Of a DNA stretch of 64,000 nt, positions 1-8,828 are shown piece by piece; position 1 is the stretch's first letter; each line of letters begins with the position of its first letter. Position numbers and translations under genes: made by a program. The DNA is taken from the NCBI GenBank assembly GCA_964371035.1, contig CAYJLG010000010.1:1-64000 (forward strand), in the 5' to 3' direction. The stretch comes from UBA1535 sp964371035. GTDB taxonomy: Bacteria > Bacillota > Clostridia > Tissierellales > Sedimentibacteraceae. Below the pieces are notes generated by a model. It was given only the letters and a program-made list of their open reading frames with translations, had not been told where the DNA came from and searched no databases.

Positions 1-258
1 GTTTTAGTCATCTTATGGCTTAGCCCTAAAAATATACTGCGTTATGACTTTGCGAATAAAACTGCTCATGCCCTAACCCCATTTTCTAAATGAAAATGGG
101 GTTAGGCCACATGCATGGAGAACCAAATCTTTGTGAGTTTAACGAGAAAAAAGATTTGATGTTCTCTTCTGCGCCCTACAACTTCCCAATTGGAGTACCA
201 GCGACAGATTTTATTATTTTTTCCTTTGGGAGTACATCTATTAACTGTGAATAGTAAC
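1..258 (+). mobile_element. MITE-like element, copy 1 (left end outside window)
   Basis: Non-coding repeat that matches the element at 10038-10391 over most of its length and ends in CTGTGAATAGTAAC (245-258), the inverse complement of the left terminus seen in other copies. It contains two strong hairpins: a perfect 15-bp stem at 72-86/92-106, and a bulged stem at 118-132/150-166. No transposase or convincing ORF lies inside. The left terminus must lie before base 1. The following 259-380 is AT-rich leader sequence with no clear gene and only a weak promoter-like TTGATT-17-TATTGT at 299-327. Confidence 0.75.
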
Positions 259-380
259 TTGCTATCATAAAACTTGTTGAAAATTAAGAATAAATTTATT
301 GATTTTTTAATATGATTGTGTTATTGTTTATAGTGAATTTGAGAACTAATTAGTTAATTACATTAATATAACCGGAGAAA

Positions 381-2582
381 ATGATGAAAAAATATTTTGA
401 GAAAATAAATTTTAATATAGTAGCAGTATTAATAATGACAGCCTGTCTAATTGTAGCCGGATTTACAGTCTTTCAAAGAACCGAGATAGAAAACAATTAT
501 GACAGCGTAGAAATTTCAATTGACTATAAAGAGATGGAAAAATTTGCTGTTGCTACGGATGAAGATTTAGAATATTGGCTTAAAGAATTTAATGCTATGG
601 GTGCAAAGTCTACAGCTATAGAAGAAGAAACTATCAATACTCTAATAGACGGCGGTGCTGATTTAACAAAAATATTTTTAGATGAATTAATAAAACTACC
701 TAATTGGGAAGAAACTGTGCCTTCTGATTTAGTAGCTGATATTCAAAATGATAAAATCTCAGAATATGATGGAATAGTAAAAATATCAGACTATGAAGTG
801 TATGAATTTATTATAGAAGGCTTGGAGCTAAGATATCCTGATGAATTTTATGAAATTTATTCTGGTAAAGATGATTATTTAGTATTGTTTGGAACTAGCG
901 AAGATGCTTATTATAGTGATAATATAATAACTTACGACTGGGAAGGTAAAGGCGTATATACAACAAAAGAAATGTTAGATTTAAAACAATATAATGTTGG
1001 CATTGGATTTTCTGAAGAAAAAATTGAAATAGCAAAAGAAGCAGGATTTGACATTATTTTAAGAGCGATTAACTATGAAAAATATCCTGAAAAATTAGTT
1101 GATGCTTATATTAATGAGTATGAGAAACATGATTTGATTCCAAGATTATATTTAACTCTAGGAAAAGACGTAGTAGGATACGAAGATAATCTTGATGATG
1201 CTGATGATTCTGCTGAACTTGATGAACTTGAAGAAGTCTTTAAAGAACATGGTATTTATCCTATATTAATAGAATCAGAAAACCAAAGAGAAAATATAGA
1301 TCAAAATGGTATTTTTGATTTAGCGGAAAGTTTGGATAATAGAGTCGTTAGAGGATTTTCTTTATGGGACTGGGTGCGAGAAAGATATGCATACTACGGA
1401 TATGAAGGTGCTGAAGAAATTGAAAATTCTATATATAGAGCAGTAACAGAAAGAAATGTAAGGTATGTTTATTTCAAGCCTTTCTTTGAAGATGACAATA
1501 AATATTTGACAGATATTGAAGAATATGAAGAAACCTTTATAAACTTGGAAAATAGATTGGCAGATCATGGTTTAGAGTTAGATTTGGCAGAACCGATTGA
1601 AAGCTTTCAAGTTGGAAATTTGAGACTAGCAATAATATGTTTGGGCATAGCATTTGCGTCTGTGTTTTTATTTAATAACGTGTTTGGTCTTTATAATAAA
1701 TATGGCGCCATTTTGTATGTATTAGCTTTTGGTGCATTGTTAGCGCCTTATGTTAGCAGAAGTTTAACAGAAATATTATTTTCTTTATTAGCGGCTATTG
1801 CGTTTTCAGGTATAGCAATTTTATATCTAATGACTGCAACTAAAAAAATTAGAGAAAATTCAAATGGCGAAAAATTACATGCAATACTTCTTAAGTCAAC
1901 AGTCGTTTTAGTTATTACAAGTATTATTTCTATAATTGGTGGCGTTTTTGTAGTAGCTGTTTTAAATAGCACTGCATACATGGTAGAATTAGAAATTTTT
2001 AGAGGTGTTAAAGCTTCTCAAATGTTACCTTTTGTAGTTTTTGCATTTATATTTGTATTTAAATTTTGGGAGGATGGAGTTAGGCTCGATCGTTTAAATA
2101 ATGAAGGTGTTAAAAAATCTTTTTCTCCAATAGTAAAAATCTTAAATGCAAATATTAAGATTTATTATGTTATACTTTTAGCAATAGCGGGTATAATAGC
2201 ATATATATATATAGCTAGAACAGGACATGAGACTTCTGTTGAACCTTTTGCTTTAGAAATAGTGATGAGGAACTTCTTGGAAAATGTGTTAAAAGCAAGA
2301 CCTAGAAGCAAGGAATTTTTGATAGCTTTCCCTGCAATTTTCTGTGCAGTATATAGTGCTTACAAGAAAATACCTTATTTAACAGAAACTTTTCTATTAC
2401 TTGGAGTAATCGCAACATCATCGATAATAAATACTTTTTGCCATTTGAGAACTACTTTTGTTCTTTCGCTTGAAAGAACTTTGATTTCAATGATATTTGG
2501 CATAATCGTAGGTGTTGTAGCTGTATTAATTTTAAATGGACTTTATCGTGCGTACTTCAAGATAAAGGAGAGATTAAATTGA
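381..2582 (+). CDS. DUF5693 family membrane protein
   Basis: Large integral membrane protein of 733 residues. One hydrophobic segment near residues 13-32 is followed by an acidic, soluble region (about 35-410), then a C-terminal half with repeated hydrophobic segments (about 412-730) that looks like a polytopic membrane domain. I recognise it as the clostridial DUF5693 type, which usually sits directly before csaB, as it does here: the csaB start overlaps its stop codon. A role in surface polymer export or assembly is inferred only from that context. Two ATG codons are adjacent (381 and 384); the second is better spaced from the GGAG at 374-377, so the start may be 384. No catalytic motif is visible. 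Confidence 0.85.
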   Translation: MMKKYFEKINFNIVAVLIMTACLIVAGFTVFQRTEIENNYDSVEISIDYKEMEKFAVATDEDLEYWLKEFNAMGAKSTAIEEETINTLIDGGADLTKIFLDELIKLPNWEETVPSDLVADIQNDKISEYDGIVKISDYEVYEFIIEGLELRYPDEFYEIYSGKDDYLVLFGTSEDAYYSDNIITYDWEGKGVYTTKEMLDLKQYNVGIGFSEEKIEIAKEAGFDIILRAINYEKYPEKLVDAYINEYEKHDLIPRLYLTLGKDVVGYEDNLDDADDSAELDELEEVFKEHGIYPILIESENQRENIDQNGIFDLAESLDNRVVRGFSLWDWVRERYAYYGYEGAEEIENSIYRAVTERNVRYVYFKPFFEDDNKYLTDIEEYEETFINLENRLADHGLELDLAEPIESFQVGNLRLAIICLGIAFASVFLFNNVFGLYNKYGAILYVLAFGALLAPYVSRSLTEILFSLLAAIAFSGIAILYLMTATKKIRENSNGEKLHAILLKSTVVLVITSIISIIGGVFVVAVLNSTAYMVELEIFRGVKASQMLPFVVFAFIFVFKFWEDGVRLDRLNNEGVKKSFSPIVKILNANIKIYYVILLAIAGIIAYIYIARTGHETSVEPFALEIVMRNFLENVLKARPRSKEFLIAFPAIFCAVYSAYKKIPYLTETFLLLGVIATSSIINTFCHLRTTFVLSLERTLISMIFGIIVGVVAVLILNGLYRAYFKIKERLN

Positions 2583-3664
2583 AAAAAGTTTTATTAGCTG
2601 GGTATTATGGATTTGGAAATTTGGGAGATGAAGCTATTCTTGAAATGTTTTTAAAATATTTTAACGAAAGTGGCAATATCGATGAAATAGTAGTTTTGTC
2701 AGGAAACCCTGTAGAAACGACTAGTAATTATGGAGTTAAAGCGATTAAAAGATTCAATTTAATTGCAATTATTACTGGCATATTGAAGACTGATGCGCTC
2801 GTGTTTGGTGGTGGCAGCTTGCTGCAAGATGTTACTAGTAAAAAGAGTATTTTGTATTATTTGTTTCTAATAAAAATTGCTGTGTTTTTCAATAAAAAAG
2901 TGCTTTTGTTAAGTCAGGGTATAGGGCCGATTGTTCATGAATCAAACCTCCGAGCTGCATCTAAACTACTTAACAAAGCTGAAATTATAACAGTTAGAGA
3001 TAGCAATTCAGCAGAAGTATTGAAAAAAATGGGTGTTGCTAGTGAGAAGATAGAATTTTCGGCAGACCCAGTTATAGACATTGAGTTTAATCATGAAGAT
3101 TCTGTCGAATCTATTAATATTGATAAACCTGAAACTAAGGATAAAACTAAGATTTGCTTTATTTTAAGAAATTGGAAAGAAGTTAAAGTAATAGAACAAA
3201 TCAGTTTTGTTGTCGAAAAATTGTATGAACAAGGAATTGAATGTACTTTTATTTGTTTTCATTATAGTATGGATATCGAACTACTAGAGCAACTTGAAAA
3301 AAGACTTGGAAATAAAGCGATATTTATTAAGAACAGATTGACGACAAAAAAGGCATTAAATATTATTTCTAATTCAGATTTAGCGATTGGCGTTAGATTA
3401 CATTCGCTAATTTTAGCTGCAGCAGTTAAAACTCCATTTATTGCATTGTCATACGATCCTAAAATTGATTATTTCTTAGAATGTTTTGATTTAGATAGTT
3501 TTACTGATATGAATAACGTTAAAATGATTGATGCGAATGCACTTTTGACTGAAATTGATTACAAACTAAATAATATAGATAAAGAGAAAAAAAGCTTGGA
3601 AATAGGCGTAGAAAAGCTTAAGAAAACTATTGATGTAAACATTGACATTATAAACAATCTTTAA
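2579..3664 (+). CDS. csaB: Polysaccharide pyruvyl transferase CsaB
   Basis: Predicted 361-residue transferase that adds pyruvate from phosphoenolpyruvate to a secondary cell-wall polysaccharide; in other Firmicutes this ketal modification anchors SLH-domain surface proteins. The N-terminus has the family pattern GYYGFGNLGDEA at about 8-19, the middle has VFGGGSLLQD, and the C-terminal half has GVRLHSLILAAA, all typical of PF04230. It starts with TTG, overlaps the previous stop codon by 4 nt and has AAGGAG upstream, so it is translationally coupled to the DUF5693 gene. The substrate is inferred from the family; no S-layer gene lies in the window. Confidence 0.9.
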   Translation: MKKVLLAGYYGFGNLGDEAILEMFLKYFNESGNIDEIVVLSGNPVETTSNYGVKAIKRFNLIAIITGILKTDALVFGGGSLLQDVTSKKSILYYLFLIKIAVFFNKKVLLLSQGIGPIVHESNLRAASKLLNKAEIITVRDSNSAEVLKKMGVASEKIEFSADPVIDIEFNHEDSVESINIDKPETKDKTKICFILRNWKEVKVIEQISFVVEKLYEQGIECTFICFHYSMDIELLEQLEKRLGNKAIFIKNRLTTKKALNIISNSDLAIGVRLHSLILAAAVKTPFIALSYDPKIDYFLECFDLDSFTDMNNVKMIDANALLTEIDYKLNNIDKEKKSLEIGVEKLKKTIDVNIDIINNL

Positions 3665-3702
3665 TTGTTTGAACAAAAAATATTTGCTATAGAGAGGATT
3701 TA

Positions 3703-4470
3703 ATGAAAAAATTAGATATCTTAGGCACAAGAATAGATAATGTAAATATGAATGAAGCTGTAGATGTATGTCACAAAAGTATAGTAGAAGATAAAAAAAT
3801 TACAATTTTCACTCCAAATACTGAGTTTGTTATGATGGCAAAAAGAGATGACGAGTTTAGGGCTTTTCTAAATAAATCTGACTTAAACATACCAGATGGA
3901 ATAGGCGTGATATATGCTTCTAAAATAAAAAAAAATCCTCTTAAAGAAAAAGTAGGAGGATATGATCTAACAGTCAATCTATTAAAATTAGCTAATGAAA
4001 ATAACTATAAGTTCTATTTTGTTGGTGGCAAACCTGGAGTTGCTCTAAAAGCATCTGAAAATATTGCGAAAAATTACCCTAATGTAGAAGTCGTAGGGGC
4101 AAAAGATGGATATTTTAAAGGTACACATTTAGATATGGAAGGCCATGAAGAAGAGATGCAAATCATTGCAGATATTAATGCGAAAAAACCAAATGTTTTA
4201 TGTATTGGGTTTGGAGCAAAGAAACAAGAAAAATGGATAATTAAAAACAGACATAAGCTTAATGTGAATATTATAATTGGAAATGGTGGAAGCGTAGATG
4301 TCTTAGCAGGCAATGTCAAGAGAGCCCCCGATATTTTCATCAAGTTAGGATTAGAGTGGTTTTATAGATTAATAACAGATCCTAAAAGGATTAAAAGACA
4401 ATTGTTATTGCCACAATTCATGTTAAAAATTATTTTTAGCAATAAAGATGCTGTGAAAATTATTGAATAA
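3703..4470 (+). CDS. tagA: WecG/TagA/CpsF family glycosyltransferase
   Basis: Glycosyltransferase of 255 residues, the usual length for TagA/WecG, which transfers N-acetylmannosamine from UDP-ManNAc to GlcNAc-PP-undecaprenol in wall teichoic acid or related polymer synthesis. Visible family motifs are FTPNTEFVMMA near the N-terminus, the NIPDGIGVIYASK segment with the conserved Asp, FVGGKPGV, and the C-terminal GNGGSVDVLAG followed by a basic amphipathic tail (KRIKRQLLLPQF) that would hold the protein at the membrane. It follows csaB by about 40 nt with GAGAGGATT as ribosome site. Together the first three genes suggest a secondary cell-wall glycan operon. Exact sugar specificity is inferred. 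Confidence 0.88.
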   Translation: MKKLDILGTRIDNVNMNEAVDVCHKSIVEDKKITIFTPNTEFVMMAKRDDEFRAFLNKSDLNIPDGIGVIYASKIKKNPLKEKVGGYDLTVNLLKLANENNYKFYFVGGKPGVALKASENIAKNYPNVEVVGAKDGYFKGTHLDMEGHEEEMQIIADINAKKPNVLCIGFGAKKQEKWIIKNRHKLNVNIIIGNGGSVDVLAGNVKRAPDIFIKLGLEWFYRLITDPKRIKRQLLLPQFMLKIIFSNKDAVKIIE

Positions 4471-4507
4471 AAAGTAATAATAAATCATATAAAAGGAGAC
4501 AAAATGT

Positions 4508-5158
4508 ATGAAATTATTTATTGATACTGCAAACGTAGAAGAGATTGTTATAGCTAATGATATGGGAATTGTTAGTGGAGTAACTACTAATCCTTCTCTG
4601 ATTGCGAAAGAAGGAAGAGATTTTCATCAAACCATTAGAGAAATAGCTGAGATTGTTGATGGACCTATAAGTGCTGAAGTTATTGCTTTAGAATATACTG
4701 AAATGGTTAAAGAGGCCGAAATACTTTCAAAGATACATCCTAATGTTGTTATAAAATTGCCAATGACTAAAGATGGGCTTAAAGCTGTTAAGATACTGAC
4801 AAGTAAAGGAATAAAGACAAATGTTACTCTTGTTTTTTCTGCTGCACAAGCATTATTGGCAGCAAAAGCAGGAGCTACGTACGTTAGCCCTTTTGTAGGT
4901 AGACTTGATGATATTGGATTTGATGGTATTAATCTAATTAGCGAAATTGTACAAATTTTTGATAATTATGATGATATTAAAACTGAGATTATAGGAGCGA
5001 GTATCAGAAATCCTATACATGCGACTGAAACTGCCTCTGTTGGATGTGATATAGCTACAGTTCCATTTAAAGTGTTGATGCAGATGTTTAATCATCCATT
5101 GACTGATAAAGGTATAGAGCAATTTATTACTGATTGGGAAACTAAGTTTAATAAATAA
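4508..5158 (+). CDS. fsa: Transaldolase (TalC/Fsa family)
   Basis: Short transaldolase-family TIM barrel of 216 residues, interconverting sedoheptulose-7-P/glyceraldehyde-3-P and fructose-6-P/erythrose-4-P. The Schiff-base lysine is K83 in IKLPMT, and the N-terminus MKLFIDTANVEEI is diagnostic. The residue matching Tyr131 of E. coli fructose-6-phosphate aldolase is Phe129 (SPFVGR), and the position of Gln59 is Glu57 (SAEV); both are the transaldolase-type residues, so transaldolase rather than aldolase activity is expected. An out-of-frame ATG at 4504 precedes the chosen start. It sits just upstream of the two transketolase genes, completing the non-oxidative pentose phosphate path. Confidence 0.92.
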   Translation: MKLFIDTANVEEIVIANDMGIVSGVTTNPSLIAKEGRDFHQTIREIAEIVDGPISAEVIALEYTEMVKEAEILSKIHPNVVIKLPMTKDGLKAVKILTSKGIKTNVTLVFSAAQALLAAKAGATYVSPFVGRLDDIGFDGINLISEIVQIFDNYDDIKTEIIGASIRNPIHATETASVGCDIATVPFKVLMQMFNHPLTDKGIEQFITDWETKFNK

Positions 5159-5263
5159 TAACATTATAGTTAACTTAGATATTGAGATAACTAAGTGAAG
5201 TAAAAATTTAATTTATATTTCACGAGAAGTGATATAAAAATGCTTATTTGTTTAGGAGGAAAA

Positions 5264-6082
5264 ATGAGTTATTCAAAATTGCATGAAATTGCAAAAAACA
5301 TGAGAAAAAGCATTGTAGAAATGGTGCACAGTGCTTCTAGTGGTCACCCAGGTGGTTCGTTATCGTCAGTTGAATTAGTGTCATATTTATATTTTAAAGA
5401 GATGAATATAGATGATGCAAATGATGAAAATAGAGATAGGTTTATTTTGTCAAAAGGTCACGCTGCACCTGTATTGTATGCAGCATTAGCTGAAAAAGGT
5501 TTTATCGAAAAATCTTCGTTAGTTACTTTAAGACAGATAGATTCAAAGTTGCAAGGACACCCTGATATGAAAAAGATAAAAGGTGTTGAAGTTTCAACTG
5601 GCTCACTAGGACAAGGGCTATCTATTGCAAATGGTATGGCAATGGGATTAAAAGTTGACAACAAAGACAATAAAATATTTGTTTTGCTAGGTGACGGTGA
5701 ATTGCAAGAAGGTATGGTTTGGGAAGCTGCTATGTTTGCAGGGCATAACAAATTAGACAATGTGACGGCAATCATTGATTTTAATGGATTACAAATTGAT
5801 GGAAAAAATGATGAAGTAGTTAGAGTAGAACCGTTAGATGAAAAATGGCACGCATTTGGGTGGCATGTTATCAAGATAGATGGACATGACTATAATCAAA
5901 TAGAAAGAGCTTTTGAAGAAAGCAAGAAGATTGTAGACAAGCCTGTAGTAATTATTGCTAAGACAATAAAAGGAAAAGGCGTATCTTTTATGGAAAACAA
6001 TGCAGGATGGCATGGAAAAGCGCCAAATGCAGAAGAATTAGAAATAGCTCTAAAAGAAATAGGAGGTGAGATTAATGGCTAA
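5264..6082 (+). CDS. Transketolase, N-terminal (TPP-binding) subunit
   Basis: Thiamine-diphosphate subunit (272 residues) of a split transketolase. The diphosphate/magnesium-binding region GDGELQEGMVWEA and the preceding SKGHAAPVLYA and TGSLGQGLSIANGMA segments are intact. I start it at the ATG at 5264, preceded by AGGAGGA at 5254-5260, rather than at the in-frame ATG 24 nt upstream, which lacks a ribosome site; the family begins with a SYSKLHEIAK-like helix. It overlaps the C-terminal subunit gene by 8 nt, so the two are translationally coupled. The 105-nt gap upstream holds only a short inverted repeat (ACTTAG 5173-5178, CTAAGT 5191-5196). Confidence 0.93.
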   Translation: MSYSKLHEIAKNMRKSIVEMVHSASSGHPGGSLSSVELVSYLYFKEMNIDDANDENRDRFILSKGHAAPVLYAALAEKGFIEKSSLVTLRQIDSKLQGHPDMKKIKGVEVSTGSLGQGLSIANGMAMGLKVDNKDNKIFVLLGDGELQEGMVWEAAMFAGHNKLDNVTAIIDFNGLQIDGKNDEVVRVEPLDEKWHAFGWHVIKIDGHDYNQIERAFEESKKIVDKPVVIIAKTIKGKGVSFMENNAGWHGKAPNAEELEIALKEIGGEING

Positions 6083-7001
6083 AATTGCAACTAGACAAGC
6101 TTATGGTGAAGCTTTAAAAGAATTAGCTGCAAAGAATCAAAACATAGTAGTATTAGATGCGGATTTATCGAAATCTACTATGACTGCAGAATTTAAAAAA
6201 GTTGCTCCTGAAAGATTTTTCAATGTAGGTATAGCAGAACAAAATTTGATGGGAACAGCGGCAGGATTGTCATTAGTCGGCAAAGTACCTTTTGCAAGTT
6301 CTTTTGCAATGTTTGCAGCTGGTAGAGCTTTTGAAATAATACGTAATACTATTGCATATCCAAAGCTAAATGTTAAGATAGCTGCAACTCACGCAGGTTT
6401 GACAGTAGGCGAAGATGGTGCATCGCATCAAGCAATAGAAGATATTAGTCTTATGAGAAGCATACCAAACATGACAGTTATAAATCCTGCGGATGGAGTC
6501 GAAGCCAAAAAGGCAATCTTTGCTGCAGCTGAATATTATGGACCTGTATATATAAGACTTGGTAGAGCGGCAGTAGAGGAAATTTTTGATGATAATTATC
6601 AATTTGAAATTGGCAAAGGTGTTCAGCTAAAGGATGGTAATGATCTAACGATTGTTGCTACAGGCATAATGGTTGAAAAAGCTCTGAAAGCTGCAGAAAT
6701 ATTAGAAGCTGAAGGTATGAGTATTAGAGTTATCAATATACATACGATAAAACCAATAGATACAGAAATATTGTTAAAAGCAGCTAAGGAAACTAAAAGA
6801 ATTATTACTGCTGAAGAACATAGCATCATCGGCGGATTAGGAAGTGCTGTGTTAGAATCGATTGCTGAAGAATGTCCAGTGCCTGTAATAAGGATAGGTG
6901 TAAAAGATACATTTGGTGAATCTGGAAAACCTAATGAGTTGCTTGAAAAATATGGCCTAACAGAAAATGATATAGTTAATGCTGCAAAAAAAATTGGTTA
7001 A
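6075..7001 (+). CDS. Transketolase, C-terminal (pyrimidine-binding) subunit
   Basis: Second half of the split transketolase, 308 residues, with the pyrimidine-binding domain (catalytic glutamate in FNVGIAEQNLMGTAAGL) and the C-terminal transketolase domain (about 185-308, ending near the HSIIGGLGSAV segment). Start chosen at ATG 6075 with AGGAGGTG at 6061-6068; a GTG at 6066 would begin inside that ribosome site. Pairs with the preceding gene to make a functional heterotetramer in the pentose phosphate pathway. A two-gene transketolase is common in Clostridia and archaea, so this is not a broken gene. A terminator follows. Confidence 0.93.
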   Translation: MAKIATRQAYGEALKELAAKNQNIVVLDADLSKSTMTAEFKKVAPERFFNVGIAEQNLMGTAAGLSLVGKVPFASSFAMFAAGRAFEIIRNTIAYPKLNVKIAATHAGLTVGEDGASHQAIEDISLMRSIPNMTVINPADGVEAKKAIFAAAEYYGPVYIRLGRAAVEEIFDDNYQFEIGKGVQLKDGNDLTIVATGIMVEKALKAAEILEAEGMSIRVINIHTIKPIDTEILLKAAKETKRIITAEEHSIIGGLGSAVLESIAEECPVPVIRIGVKDTFGESGKPNELLEKYGLTENDIVNAAKKIG

Positions 7002-7022
7002 TGCATAATTGAATTTAAAATG

Positions 7023-7054
7023 AGAGACTGGTGACAACACAGTCTCTTTTATTT
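7023..7054 (+). terminator. Intrinsic terminator after transketolase
   Basis: AGAGACTG (7023-7030) pairs with CAGTCTCT (7040-7047) around a 9-nt loop, followed by a T-rich tract. Confidence 0.85.
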
Positions 7055-7081
7055 ATCAAGAAATTAACTTTTATTTTTTTG

Positions 7082-7135
7082 TTTTTACAAAATATCAAAA
7101 AAAGTGTTTATTTTTTTTACAAAATAGGGTAAAAT
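7082..7135 (+). promoter_or_regulatory. Direct repeats overlapping weak ftsE promoter
   Basis: TTTTTACAAAATA occurs twice, at 7082-7094 and 7114-7126, exactly 32 bp apart (about three helical turns). The second copy lies in the spacer of a weak promoter-like pair, TTTATT (7107-7112) and TAAAAT (7130-7135), 17 bp apart. The arrangement would suit a dimeric regulator, but in such AT-rich DNA chance is possible. The long leader to ftsE (7136-7240) holds nothing else I recognise. Confidence 0.4.
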
Positions 7136-7240
7136 GAAATATGAAATTTTGAGTTTAATTATTCTATTAGAAATTAATGCTAGTTTTGTGATTATATATA
7201 AGGTAATTTAAGTACGTTAAATTTGTCAGAGGTGGAAAAA

Positions 7241-7927
7241 TTGTTTAAATTTGATAATGTGAGCAAATTATATAAAAAAGAGTTTTTGGCGGTAGAAAAT
7301 GCTAATTTTGAAATAGCTAAAGGCGAGTTTTTATTTTTAGTAGGAAAAAGCGGCGCAGGGAAAAGTACTATTGTTAAACTGCTCTTAAAAGAAGAAAACC
7401 CGACTAGTGGAACTATTTTTTATAATGGTGAAAATATTACTAAAATTAGTAAGCGCCGTGTGTCTGACTATAGAAAAAAGATCGGGTTTGTTTTTCAAGA
7501 TTATAGATTATTACCTAAAATGACAGTTTACGAAAATGTTGCTTTTGCTCTTCAAGTTACAGGCACGAGCGGGAAAATTATTAGAAGAGAAGTTCCAACA
7601 GTATTATCGTTGGTTGGGTTGATTGATAAAGCAAAATCCTACCCTGATGAACTTTCAGGTGGAGAACAGCAAAGGGTATCAATAGCAAGGGCTGTAGTAA
7701 ATAGACCTGAAGTGATCATTGCAGATGAACCAACTGGTAATCTTGATCCTGAGACATCAAAAGAAATCATGCGAATTTTTGAAGAAATCAATAGAAGAGG
7801 TACTACCTTAATTATGGCAACTCATGATAGAGAGATTGTTGACAGGATGCAAAAACGTGTTGTTGAATTGAAAAAGGGCATGATTATTAGAGACACAAAA
7901 TCTGGAGGATATACAAATGAGTATTAA
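7241..7927 (+). CDS. ftsE: Cell division ATP-binding protein FtsE
   Basis: ABC ATPase of the FtsEX complex, which activates peptidoglycan hydrolases at the division site. I start it at TTG 7241, about 6 nt after the AGAGGTGG ribosome site (7228-7235), giving 228 residues, the normal FtsE length, and the usual beginning (FKFDNVSKLY). A longer reading from the TTG at 7223 would place the ribosome site inside the gene. Walker A is GKSGAGKST (35-43), the signature is LSGGEQQR, Walker B is VIIADEPTGNLD and the switch is ATHD. It overlaps ftsX by 11 nt, indicating coupled translation. Confidence 0.93.
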   Translation: MFKFDNVSKLYKKEFLAVENANFEIAKGEFLFLVGKSGAGKSTIVKLLLKEENPTSGTIFYNGENITKISKRRVSDYRKKIGFVFQDYRLLPKMTVYENVAFALQVTGTSGKIIRREVPTVLSLVGLIDKAKSYPDELSGGEQQRVSIARAVVNRPEVIIADEPTGNLDPETSKEIMRIFEEINRRGTTLIMATHDREIVDRMQKRVVELKKGMIIRDTKSGGYTNEY

Positions 7928-8813
7928 AAAGACAAAATATTTGTTAGTGCAGACGTTTCAAAGTATATTCAGAAACAGATTTATGAGCCTTGCATCTATT
8001 AGTGCAGTGATGGCGGTGTTGATATTACTTGGATATGTGGTTTTGATAATGTTAAACATCAATAATATTGCTATGATTACTACAGAAGAATTTGATGAAA
8101 TTGCTATATATATTAATGAAGATGTAACCGATAGTGAAATAGTAGAACTTGGCGAAACGTTGGAAGCTATGGATGGTGTAATGACTGTAGTATATTTGCC
8201 AAAAGAAGATGCTTTAGAGCTAGAAAAATTAAAATGGGGCGAACAGGCATATTTGTTAGAAGGCCTGAGGACTAACCCACTACCTAATACATATTTAATA
8301 CAATTAGAAAATGTAGACTACTCTGATAATGTGTTGCCTAAAATATCTGAAATGGAAGAAGTAGAAGATTATAGATATTACCAAGATACTGTAGAAAGTT
8401 TAATTGCAATTTCTCAAACTATTAGAAATATTGGCATAGTCGTTATTGGAGCATTATTGCTTCTGACTGTATTTATTATTTCAAATACAATTAAGATTAC
8501 TGTAATTTTCAGAAGAAAAGAGATTGAACTTATGCAGTATTTAGGTGCAACGAATGGGTATGTAAGGACTCCTTTCGTGATAGAAGGTATAATTTTGGGA
8601 TTGATTGGTGCTGGGTTGGCTATAGCTGTTATTTTCTTAAGTTATAATAACTTAACAGAATATGTTACTAACTATTTATTGAGCGGATTTTCTACTTATG
8701 TGATTAATTTAAATGTTGTTTTTACAGATATAGTTATTATTTTTATTACTATAGGTGTAGGAATTGGAACTTTAGGAAGTTTGATTTCACTAAAGAAATT
8801 CTTGAGTGTTTAA
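7917..8813 (+). CDS. ftsX: Cell division membrane protein FtsX
   Basis: Membrane partner of FtsE, 298 residues. Topology is typical: one transmembrane segment near 24-46, an extracellular domain (about 50-165) that would contact a hydrolase, then three transmembrane segments near 170-195, 220-245 and 268-290 (the FtsX/MacB core). The family motif SIFRNRFMSLASI is at the cytoplasmic N-terminus. It overlaps ftsE and is followed 15 nt later by a secreted M23 hydrolase gene, which is the likely target of the complex. Confidence 0.93.
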   Translation: MSIKKTKYLLVQTFQSIFRNRFMSLASISAVMAVLILLGYVVLIMLNINNIAMITTEEFDEIAIYINEDVTDSEIVELGETLEAMDGVMTVVYLPKEDALELEKLKWGEQAYLLEGLRTNPLPNTYLIQLENVDYSDNVLPKISEMEEVEDYRYYQDTVESLIAISQTIRNIGIVVIGALLLLTVFIISNTIKITVIFRRKEIELMQYLGATNGYVRTPFVIEGIILGLIGAGLAIAVIFLSYNNLTEYVTNYLLSGFSTYVINLNVVFTDIVIIFITIGVGIGTLGSLISLKKFLSV

Positions 8814-8828
8814 AAAAGGAGCTTAAAT

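Noticed and set aside
5264..7001. Split transketolase as a frameshifted gene
   Set aside because: Each half has its own ribosome site and complete domains, and two-gene transketolases are common in Clostridia.
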